Shown one piece after another: positions 13,715 through 20,728 of a stretch of DNA of 23,668 nucleotides. Positions within the stretch are counted from its first letter, which is position 1; every line of letters starts with the position of its first letter. Below the pieces are notes generated by a model, which did no database searches, had not been told where the DNA came from, and worked only from the letters and a program-made list of their open reading frames with translations. Source of the DNA: Nitrospina sp. (GTDB taxonomy: Bacteria; Nitrospinota; Nitrospinia; Nitrospinales; VA-1); assembly GCA_018665625.1 (NCBI GenBank), contig JABJCF010000015.1, positions 1 to 23,668 of the forward strand, in the 5' to 3' direction. The position numbers and the translations under genes are program-made.

Positions 13715-14491
13715 CTAGAAAAATTCACGCCCTTTTTTCTTCAGGCGAAACATATCGCAAATAATTAAACGCTTTAGATTGGCAAAGATAGAAACGATCC
13801 CGTCAACCAGTCGCAGCTTCTTTTTAACTGGAATTTGCAAAACCTGGAAAATTTCATCCACCACTTTTGACCATGCAGCATGTGTTTTTAAAAGACTGTA
13901 ATGTATTTTATCTGAACCCGCGAACAATTCCATTCCTGTTATTAAATGAACTTTTTCATTTTCCTCAGCCTTTTCTTTTAAATAGTCATTTACTTTTTTG
14001 ATGAACAATTCTGTCTCTTCATAAGTAATGCTGCTACCTGGGTAGAAAAATGATTTCAGCATGAAAAAGGTGGTGGGGCTCACATCTTTTTTTAAATCAA
14101 CGTGAATGGAAGTTAGAAAAATTTCAGCATCCCATTTAAGCATTCTATCAATCAAAGAATCTAAACCTTCAATCAGAGTGTCGGCCGAAACTCCATACAT
14201 AAGGTCGTTACCAATATCCGTTATAAGCACAACCCTCTGTCGTGTCTTTTCTGATTTTTTCTCTGCGATTTCTATTGCGCGACAGTCTTGAATGGATGGA
14301 TATGAAAAATTAAACATTCCTCCTCTAGAGCAAAAACCGCGCCCCGGACCCAGAGCATTTATAAAATTTATTTCACTTTTTTCAAGACATTTAGAGAGAT
14401 GGCGAGTCAGCAGGGTGTAACCTCGGGCGAGGTTGCTGGCACCCAGCAGCAGAAATAAAATGGGCAAATCAGAAGAAGGTTCTTCTTGCAT
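13715..14491 (-). CDS. SGNH/GDSL-like hydrolase
   Basis: A 258-residue protein with scattered SGNH-hydrolase blocks: block I LLLGASNLARG, with Ser in the nucleophile place and GDS replaced by GAS; block II near ALGPGRGFCSRGG; block III ITDIGNDLMYG with the Asn-Asp pair; and block V GSDKIHYS giving Asp and His. The catalytic Ser, Asn, Asp and His therefore all appear present. No signal peptide is seen, so it is probably cytoplasmic or at the inner face; the C-terminus is basic. I chose ATG 14491, 10 nt after the retropepsin stop; TTG 14530 and GTG 14524 are alternatives. Substrate unknown; the neighbouring acyltransferase suggests lipid acyl esters. Confidence 0.7.
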   Translation of the reverse strand: MQEEPSSDLPILFLLLGASNLARGYTLLTRHLSKCLEKSEINFINALGPGRGFCSRGGMFNFSYPSIQDCRAIEIAEKKSEKTRQRVVLITDIGNDLMYGVSADTLIEGLDSLIDRMLKWDAEIFLTSIHVDLKKDVSPTTFFMLKSFFYPGSSITYEETELFIKKVNDYLKEKAEENEKVHLITGMELFAGSDKIHYSLLKTHAAWSKVVDEIFQVLQIPVKKKLRLVDGIVSIFANLKRLIICDMFRLKKKGREFF

Positions 14492-14501
14492 CAGGCAGGA
14501 G

Positions 14502-15413
14502 CTAACGAAATTGTTTTGGAACACCCACAAGATTTGCCTGGGCTTCCAGTTTCATTTTTACATCCTTATAATAATCCGCCATATTTTTGTACTCCACGGC
14601 TTTGGGGTCTCGTCTGCGGTGCAATTGCTTCGCGCCTCTAGAATAATTCCTGATGTATTCATTATAAGTGTCGAATCGTTTTTTCCACCAGGACCCGGCT
14701 TTCCCGCCCCATTCCATCTCTCCATCTGTAAGGGGCTTCGGGATCAGGAGATTTTTACCCCGGTCAATTTCGAAACGGTAATCGCCGAGAAAATTCATTC
14801 CCAATAATCCATCCATGTTTACATATGTATCATTGATAGAAGCCTCTAACAACATGGATTGTGCGTTGCCCGTTTTTACCGTTTGCAAAGCAAAAATTGC
14901 GCTTTGTCTTGCCCCATTTGCTGTTTGAAAAGTTCTCTTTGCACTTATGCTGGCAGCATACATACCCAACTCTTCGGCAACCTCTTTACTGAGAGAGATG
15001 GAAGATGCACCGGTGTCAAGTATGAGACGGGCGGTCACTGTACCATTGAGAACCGTATCAATAAGATAATTATTTCCGGAAGGGATGAGCGGTACCTCAA
15101 TAGCACCTCCATTGGATCGACCCGGCATTTCTATTGGTGCAATTGTGCTTGGTGAGACACCCCGGGTTATGGAGGAGGACTGCTTTCGTGCCTCTTTATG
15201 TTTTCGAAAACCTTTATCTTCTCTGTACTCTTCAGGAATCTTCGAAAGATCATCTGTGTAATGAGTCTTTCCATTTTCATCCTTATAAGAATAAATACCC
15301 GCCTCACCATTGGGAGTAAGGAGAGTAATTCCAAAGACGGTTATCAAGGCACAAAACGTAATACTGAACCTATTGAACTTCGATTGACAAGAGCTATGCT
15401 GGTTTAACTTCAT
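14502..15413 (-). CDS. Retropepsin-like aspartic protease with N-terminal DUF4124 domain (paralogue 1)
   Basis: Exported or membrane-anchored protein of 303 aa. A hydrophobic signal segment at about 16-34 is followed by a DUF4124-like domain (GIYSYKDENGKTHYTDDLSK, about 39-65). After a Ser/Pro-rich linker comes a retropepsin domain with LILDTGAS (catalytic D133 in DTG) and the second-half motif GLLGMNFLGDYRFEID. Active retropepsins are homodimers using one Asp from each chain. The C-terminal basic helical tail ends in VGVPKQFR. It is about half identical to the next gene upstream (15541-16473), so it is a tandem duplicate. The role is unknown, probably in envelope or periplasmic processing. 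Confidence 0.85.
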   Translation of the reverse strand: MKLNQHSSCQSKFNRFSITFCALITVFGITLLTPNGEAGIYSYKDENGKTHYTDDLSKIPEEYREDKGFRKHKEARKQSSSITRGVSPSTIAPIEMPGRSNGGAIEVPLIPSGNNYLIDTVLNGTVTARLILDTGASSISLSKEVAEELGMYAASISAKRTFQTANGARQSAIFALQTVKTGNAQSMLLEASINDTYVNMDGLLGMNFLGDYRFEIDRGKNLLIPKPLTDGEMEWGGKAGSWWKKRFDTYNEYIRNYSRGAKQLHRRRDPKAVEYKNMADYYKDVKMKLEAQANLVGVPKQFR

Positions 15414-15443
15414 TAGATAAAACCATAAATCCTTTCTCTCCCC

Positions 15444-15469
15444 ATTGTTTCAATATTCCGAGAAACAAT
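15444..15469. repeat. Perfect 8-bp hairpin in the leader of retropepsin paralogue 1
   Basis: ATTGTTTC (15444-15451) and GAAACAAT (15462-15469) are exact reverse complements around a 10-nt loop. It lies just downstream of a TATAAT on the minus strand (15475-15470) whose -35 partner TTCAGT is poor. It may therefore be in a 5' leader and act on expression or mRNA stability. Confidence 0.45.
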
Positions 15470-15540
15470 ATTATAACCCAATCTTATTTATTACTGAATA
15501 ATAGAAGTGGAGTTTTGTCTTAAAGGAGATGAAGGAAGTA

Positions 15541-16473
15541 TTAACGAAACTGTTGCGGGACGCCCGAAATCATAGCGCGGCTTTCCAGATTCTGTCTTAG
15601 GTCCTTGTAAAACTCGGCGGTTTTCAACATGTTTGCCGCTTTTTTGTGGCCCCTGCGTTGCATTTGTTTTGCGCGGTTGCTGAAACTTTTTACAGAGGTC
15701 TCGTAATATTCAAAACGACTTTTCCACCAATTACCTGGCTTCCCTCCCCAAGTGACTTCCTCACTCTTGCTGGGAGGCTTGAGAGTCAATAGCTTATTGG
15801 TGCGGTCGATCTCGAAACGAAAGTCACCGAGAAAACTCATTCCCAACAAACCATCAATATCTTTAATATGTTTTGCAATAGACGCCTCAACCAATTGTGA
15901 GGTTGCGCTCCCGGCACTTACTGTTTGCAAGGCAATCAGCGGCATCCATGCTTCACCTCCCGCTGTGTTGAAAGGCATCTCAGCAGACACACCCCTATTA
16001 AAAACTCCTAACTTTTGCCCGACCTCTTCAGAGAGTGTGATAAAAGATGCCCCGGTATCAAGCATGAGTTTGGCTTTGACTCTGCCATTGAGGAGAACTT
16101 CGACAAGAAAATTTCCGCCACTTACAGGTATGAGTGGAACCTGAACTTCCTCAGTGCTTGAAGAGACTGTTGGAATTTCTAGCGGTGCCGATGATTGAGG
16201 TGCGGGAGACGGTGTGGTTCGATGCGAACCACGAGCTTGCTTGTGTTTGCGGAAACCATCTCCACTACCCCTAAACTCTTCCGGGATCTTGGAGATATCA
16301 TCAGTAAAGTGGATAGCGCCATTTTCATCTTTGTAAGAAAAGATGGCCGCTTCACTCTGAAGGGTAAAGTGGTAAAGTATCAGAAAGGTTACTATCGATA
16401 ACCCTGCTAGTCCTATACCTAGCCTATTCAATTTCGATCGGGCTGACATAGACTTCGCGGGGTTTGACTCCAT
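15541..16473 (-). CDS. Retropepsin-like aspartic protease with N-terminal DUF4124 domain (paralogue 2)
   Basis: Paralogue of the preceding entry, 310 aa, with the same layout: signal segment (about 18-38), DUF4124-like region (AIFSYKDENGAIHFTDDISK), Pro/Ser/Thr linker, retropepsin domain with LMLDTGAS (D139) and GLLGMSFLGDFRFEID, and a basic tail ending SGVPQQFR. It starts at ATG 16473, overlapping the end of ftsK by 50 nt; an internal ATG at 16449 is also possible and would still overlap by 26 nt. The overlap means it is cotranscribed with the divisome translocase, suggesting an envelope role, but no substrate can be named. Confidence 0.85.
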   Translation of the reverse strand: MESNPAKSMSARSKLNRLGIGLAGLSIVTFLILYHFTLQSEAAIFSYKDENGAIHFTDDISKIPEEFRGSGDGFRKHKQARGSHRTTPSPAPQSSAPLEIPTVSSSTEEVQVPLIPVSGGNFLVEVLLNGRVKAKLMLDTGASFITLSEEVGQKLGVFNRGVSAEMPFNTAGGEAWMPLIALQTVSAGSATSQLVEASIAKHIKDIDGLLGMSFLGDFRFEIDRTNKLLTLKPPSKSEEVTWGGKPGNWWKSRFEYYETSVKSFSNRAKQMQRRGHKKAANMLKTAEFYKDLRQNLESRAMISGVPQQFR

Positions 16474-18787
16474 CCGATGGGCCCACTACCCCTTCTCTCT
16501 CCATAGCTTCTATGATTCGCGCAGCCCTGTTGTATCCTATCCTTAAACGGCGCTGAATATAAGATATGGATGCCTGCCTGTCTTTGGCAACGATGGCTAA
16601 TGCCTCATCGTATTTTTCATCCATATCCTGTTCCTCTTGTTCGTCCTTAGCTTCTATTTCTGCAGCCTTGAAAATATCTTCTTCGTAAACGGGCTTCGCC
16701 TGCTTCTTAATGAAACCTACTATTCGTTCGATCTCTTCATCGCTGACCATTACCCCGTGAAGCCTTAATAAATTGGATGACCCCGGTGGTAGAAACAACA
16801 TGTCTCCCCTGCCTAACAATTTATCAGCGCCCATCGCATCGAGGATGGTTCGTGAATCAACTCGAGAAGTCACCTTATAAGACATTCGTGTTGGAAAATT
16901 TGCTTTGATGATTCCGGTCAACACATCAACAGAAGGACGTTGAGTTGCAACGATAAGATGAATGCCCGCAGCGCGTGCCATCTGCGCCAGTCGAGTCAAT
17001 GAATCTTCCACGCCTTTTGATGCAACCATCATCAAGTCAGCCAACTCATCGATTAACACAACAACAAAAGGAAGTTTTGCAGGTGGTTCGGGAAGTAACG
17101 TTTCCTCTTCCTCTTCACCATCTTCATCAACAGGCTTCACACCTTTATTGGCTTTTTCATGCTTCTTGAATTCAATCTCATATTCTTTTTGACGTTTTTC
17201 TGCATACTCATTAAAGCCGGTGATGTTTCTAACCCCGCATTCCGCCATCATTTTATAACGCGACTCCATTTCAGTGACGGCCCATTGCAACGCCGCTGCA
17301 GCTTTTTTAGGATTCGTAACAACCGGAGCAATAAGATGCGGGATGCCATCGTAAACCGAAAGCTCTAGCATTTTAGGATCAATCATGATCATCTTAACTT
17401 CATCGGGTGTGGCATTGAGCAAGATGCTGCATATCATGGAGTTCAGCCCAACACTTTTTCCTGATCCGGTCGAACCCGCCATCAACAAATGCGGTGTTTT
17501 CGCAAGGTCTTGTACTGCAGGCTCACCGGTTATGTCTTTACCGATCGCAAGATTCAATTTGGAATTGGATCCCTGAAAGGCATCTGATTCCATGACATCT
17601 CTAAAATAAATCGTCTCACGGCGAAGATTCGGAATCTCAATCCCAACCACAGGCTTTCCTGGGACAGGAGCAAGAATGCGCAACCCAACACAACGCATGG
17701 CCAGAGCCAAATCATCAGCAAGTGAAACAATGCGACTCACTTTTACACCCGGTGCCGGTTCGTATTCAAACAAAGTGATAACGGGACCCGGTAAAACTTG
17801 AACGACTCGGCCCTCAATGCCAAAGTCTGCCAATTTCTTTTCCAAAATCGCACTACTTGCTAAAATTTCATTTCGGGCTTTCTCAGAATCTGTCCCTACC
17901 TCAGGGGGCACATCGTTTAACAAAGACAGAGGCGGTACCTCGTATTTATCTGACGAACCCATAAATGGGAAATTATCCTGTACCACAAACTCTGGTTTCT
18001 CTTCTTTTTTATTTTTGTCAGACTTGTCCGGACGCTCAGCCACCACGGGTTCGGGGCGGTTGCGTGTAACAATCACCGGATCGCTTACAATTTTTTTGGT
18101 TTTAACAGCATCTGCACGTGCCGTCTGGATTTTTTCAAAAACGGCTTTCATCCCCAGAAAGACTTTTACGGTCCCTTGCAACATCTTTATGACAAGGCTT
18201 TTGATGCCGGTCATACCCAACCACAATGCAGCACCCGTCATAGAAATAATTTTCCCAAAAATTTCTACAAGCACATTGACCTCAAGGCGAGTCATTACCA
18301 TAAAAGAAATAAACAATATTGTTGCAAGAATCAATATCGCCCCTGATGGATTCAACCAAGTAACCAGAAACCCGCCAAGGCCATCACCAATCAAACCACC
18401 AACGGGCACAGCCTTCCCAAAAAATGGATCAACTTGAAACTGAATCGCCAGCAAGGAGCAAAGTCCGACAAGGAACAAGATTCCAGAACCCATGATCACC
18501 GGCCAGTTTTGCATTTGCCTGCCACGAATCAATGCCCAGCCTAAAGCTGCCGTGATAACGGGGAAGAAAAATGAACCACTGCCAAAAACACGTGCCAGTC
18601 CATCTGCAAGATAGGCACCCACCATTCCGCCGGAATTGACAACGCCAGTTCCCGTCACACTTTTATTGAAGGAGGGGTCGGTGGAGGAAAATGTCATCAA
18701 CGCCATAAATCCAAAAACCGTGAAGGCCAGCGCAACCACACCAAAAAAATCTCGGATCAAAACATGTACTGTTTTTTCTTCACTCAT
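16424..18787 (-). CDS. ftsK: DNA translocase FtsK/SpoIIIE
   Basis: Membrane-anchored hexameric DNA pump acting in chromosome segregation at the septum. 787 aa: several N-terminal transmembrane segments between about 14 and 165, a charged linker (220-270), the alpha domain, and the RecA-like motor with Walker A GSTGSGKS (438-445) and Walker B VVVLIDE (575-581). The motor has an acidic insertion (about 535-570) before Walker B. The C-terminal winged helix (gamma, about 725-785, QASISYIQRRLRIGYNRAAR) should read polar DNA signals. The linker is short compared with E. coli FtsK (1329 aa), as in SpoIIIE-like forms. ATG 18787 overlaps the nadB stop by 8 nt, so it is coupled. Confidence 0.97.
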   Translation of the reverse strand: MSEEKTVHVLIRDFFGVVALAFTVFGFMALMTFSSTDPSFNKSVTGTGVVNSGGMVGAYLADGLARVFGSGSFFFPVITAALGWALIRGRQMQNWPVIMGSGILFLVGLCSLLAIQFQVDPFFGKAVPVGGLIGDGLGGFLVTWLNPSGAILILATILFISFMVMTRLEVNVLVEIFGKIISMTGAALWLGMTGIKSLVIKMLQGTVKVFLGMKAVFEKIQTARADAVKTKKIVSDPVIVTRNRPEPVVAERPDKSDKNKKEEKPEFVVQDNFPFMGSSDKYEVPPLSLLNDVPPEVGTDSEKARNEILASSAILEKKLADFGIEGRVVQVLPGPVITLFEYEPAPGVKVSRIVSLADDLALAMRCVGLRILAPVPGKPVVGIEIPNLRRETIYFRDVMESDAFQGSNSKLNLAIGKDITGEPAVQDLAKTPHLLMAGSTGSGKSVGLNSMICSILLNATPDEVKMIMIDPKMLELSVYDGIPHLIAPVVTNPKKAAAALQWAVTEMESRYKMMAECGVRNITGFNEYAEKRQKEYEIEFKKHEKANKGVKPVDEDGEEEEETLLPEPPAKLPFVVVLIDELADLMMVASKGVEDSLTRLAQMARAAGIHLIVATQRPSVDVLTGIIKANFPTRMSYKVTSRVDSRTILDAMGADKLLGRGDMLFLPPGSSNLLRLHGVMVSDEEIERIVGFIKKQAKPVYEEDIFKAAEIEAKDEQEEQDMDEKYDEALAIVAKDRQASISYIQRRLRIGYNRAARIIEAMEREGVVGPSDGVKPREVYVSPIEIE

Positions 18788-20438
18788 GGGTAACTATTCT
18801 CGGGTTAATCGGGGTTATCAATCTACGGGCGGTGTCCTGAGAAATGTTATCGCATTTCCAGTTTTCATCATCCGTATCCAGGTGGTCGAGGTTGTAATGC
18901 AGACCTCGACTTTCTTTTCGCGTCAGCGCGCCTTGAATAATCAACTGCGCGGTGATTGCGATGTTCCTCAGTTCCAAAGTGTCTTTTGTAATTTTAAAAT
19001 TCCAATAATATTCCTGAATTTCTTCCAGCAGAAGCTGAATGCGACGCTCCGCTCGTTTCAAACGTTTATCTGAACGAACAATGCCAACATAGTTCCACAT
19101 CAAACGGCGTATCTCGTCCCAGTTATGTGAGACCACCACCGATTCGTCACTGTCGACGGCGCTTCCAGGATCCCATTCAGGAATCCGCTCCAACAATTTT
19201 TTCGAGTTTTTCGATTCTTTAAATAAGCTTACCGCTTTGTCAACAGCGCGATGCGATAGCACCAGACCTTCTAATAACGAATTGGAAGCCAGGCGGTTTG
19301 CGCCATGCAATCCTGAAAAGCAAACTTCGCCGCTGGCGAATAAACGTTTGATATTGGTTTGTCCGTTTGCGTCCACCACCAGCCCGCCACACATATAATG
19401 AGCCGCAGGCACAACAGGCACTCGCTCTTTGGACATATCGAAACCAAACTCAAGACAGGTTTGATAAATATTCGGGAACCGTTCACGAATGCGATAACCC
19501 TCTAGATGTGTGACATCCAGATAAACACAATCGTCACCACTTTTTTTCATTTCGTGGTCAATGGCACGGGCAACTACATCACGTGGAGCGAGACAACCCA
19601 ACTCATGATATTTCTCCATGAAAGTGTCGCCATTCTCCAAACGTAAAATTCCACCTTCGCCTCGAACCGTTTCAGAAATTAAAAACGATTTTGCTTTAGG
19701 GTGAAAAAGACAGGTCGGGTGAAACTGAAAGAATTCCATGTTGGCAATCTTTGCGCCAGCACGATAAGCAACAGAAATCCCATCTCCAGTAGCGGTATCT
19801 GGGTTAGACGTATAAAGGTAAACCTTGCCAGCTCCACCAGAGGCAAGAAAGATCACGTTGCCAACAATGGTTTCTACTTGATTCGTTTTGTGGTTCAACA
19901 CATAGAGGCCTAACGCCTCATCGTCGGTACTGCCTGGTTGAATTTTGTCATCAAGCCTGGCCTTGGTGATCAGGTCGATCGCCATATTATGTTCGAATAT
20001 TTCTATATTTTTTTCAGCGTGGACCGCTTCAATGAGTGTTTTTTCAATTTCCCATCCCGTAAGATCATGAGCATGAAGAATTCTACGCCTGGAGTGACCG
20101 CCCTCTTTTCCTAAATCAAACTCCGTTCCGCGAAGATCGAATTGAGCACCCAGTTGGATCAACTCACGGATTCTGGCTGGACCCTCACGACAGGCGATTC
20201 GCACAAAATCTTCGTGGCAAAGTCCGCGGCCCGTTTCCATCGTATCCTGGACATGAAGCTCGAAAGAATCGTCTTCCGCCATTACCGAGGCAATTCCGCC
20301 CTGGGCATATTTGGTGGCAGACTCTTCCAGCGCATCCTTGGTGATGATTCCCACCGAGCCGAACTTGCAAACCTTGAGTGCGAAGGTCAATCCGGCAACC
20401 CCAGAACCGATTACTATGAAATCCTTTTGCATAGACAT
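18780..20438 (-). CDS. nadB: L-aspartate oxidase
   Basis: FAD enzyme that oxidises L-aspartate to iminoaspartate, the first step of de novo NAD synthesis. 552 aa with the dinucleotide fold GSGVAGL at 11-17, substrate and FAD motifs ESATKYAQGGIASV and AAHYMCGGLVVD, GLHGANRLASNSLLEG, and the C-terminal helical domain (WDEIRRLMWNYVGIVR). Length matches the family. Two start candidates exist, ATG 20438 and ATG 20432; neither has a good Shine-Dalgarno, and the promoter places the transcript start at about 20438, so translation may be leaderless. nadA and nadC are not in the window. It heads a long minus-strand gene set. Confidence 0.96.
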   Translation of the reverse strand: MSMQKDFIVIGSGVAGLTFALKVCKFGSVGIITKDALEESATKYAQGGIASVMAEDDSFELHVQDTMETGRGLCHEDFVRIACREGPARIRELIQLGAQFDLRGTEFDLGKEGGHSRRRILHAHDLTGWEIEKTLIEAVHAEKNIEIFEHNMAIDLITKARLDDKIQPGSTDDEALGLYVLNHKTNQVETIVGNVIFLASGGAGKVYLYTSNPDTATGDGISVAYRAGAKIANMEFFQFHPTCLFHPKAKSFLISETVRGEGGILRLENGDTFMEKYHELGCLAPRDVVARAIDHEMKKSGDDCVYLDVTHLEGYRIRERFPNIYQTCLEFGFDMSKERVPVVPAAHYMCGGLVVDANGQTNIKRLFASGEVCFSGLHGANRLASNSLLEGLVLSHRAVDKAVSLFKESKNSKKLLERIPEWDPGSAVDSDESVVVSHNWDEIRRLMWNYVGIVRSDKRLKRAERRIQLLLEEIQEYYWNFKITKDTLELRNIAITAQLIIQGALTRKESRGLHYNLDHLDTDDENWKCDNISQDTARRLITPINPRIVTHE

Positions 20439-20444
20439 GCCCAG

Positions 20445-20473
20445 ATTATATCGAATTACTCCTTAATTTTCAA
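20445..20473 (-). promoter_or_regulatory. Sigma-70 promoter of nadB and downstream genes
   Basis: Minus-strand TTGAAA (20473-20468), exactly 17 bp, then TATAAT (20450-20445): 11 of 12 consensus bases. The predicted transcript start (20438-20437) coincides with the first nadB ATG. It is the only clear promoter I can see for the run nadB to the phosphorylase gene. Confidence 0.8.
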
Positions 20474-20569
20474 CCTATTAGCATAGGGCGCTGGATTAAT
20501 TTTAGGAGTGGATGTTGCTTTTTGAGGGTGTTTAGAAGCAGTTTTGACTCATTTTTGCCCTAATTTGAT

Positions 20570-20605
20570 CCCTCTCCCTTGAGGGGAGCGGGCTGGGTGA
20601 GGGTG
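20570..20605. repeat. REP-like GC-rich palindrome
   Basis: CCCTCTCCC pairs with GGGGAG-C-GGG across a short TTGAG loop (one mismatch), followed by GGGTGAGGGTG. This is the pattern of the dispersed CCCTCTCCC...GGGTGAGGG intergenic repeats known in many proteobacterial genomes. It is GC-rich in an otherwise AT-rich spacer. Confidence 0.6.
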
Positions 20606-20626
20606 ATTCATTCAAAATTGGATTAA

Positions 20627-20704
20627 ATCTCGCCCATTTCGCCAAATCGAAGACCATGCTAGGCCGAAGCAGGAGGATCGTTTTCGGACTTAAAATGGCG
20701 AGAT
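20627..20704. repeat. Imperfect 78-bp inverted-repeat element
   Basis: ATCTCGCC-C-ATTT (20627-20639) and AAATGGCGAGAT (20693-20704) are exact reverse complements apart from one bulged C, enclosing 53 bp. It lies 24 bp after the YfhO stop and about 20 bp from the REP-like repeat. Possible identities are a dispersed palindromic element, a structured 3' end or a small MITE-like remnant. The rest of the 290-bp gap (20439-20728) shows no gene. Confidence 0.5.
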
Positions 20705-20728
20705 ATTTATCAAAGAGGATAAAAAATA

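Noticed and set aside
17817..18437. 206-aa plus-strand open frame
   Set aside because: Antisense to ftsK; low-complexity Ser/Thr/Ile composition from the shadow of hydrophobic codons, no motif and no ribosome-binding site.
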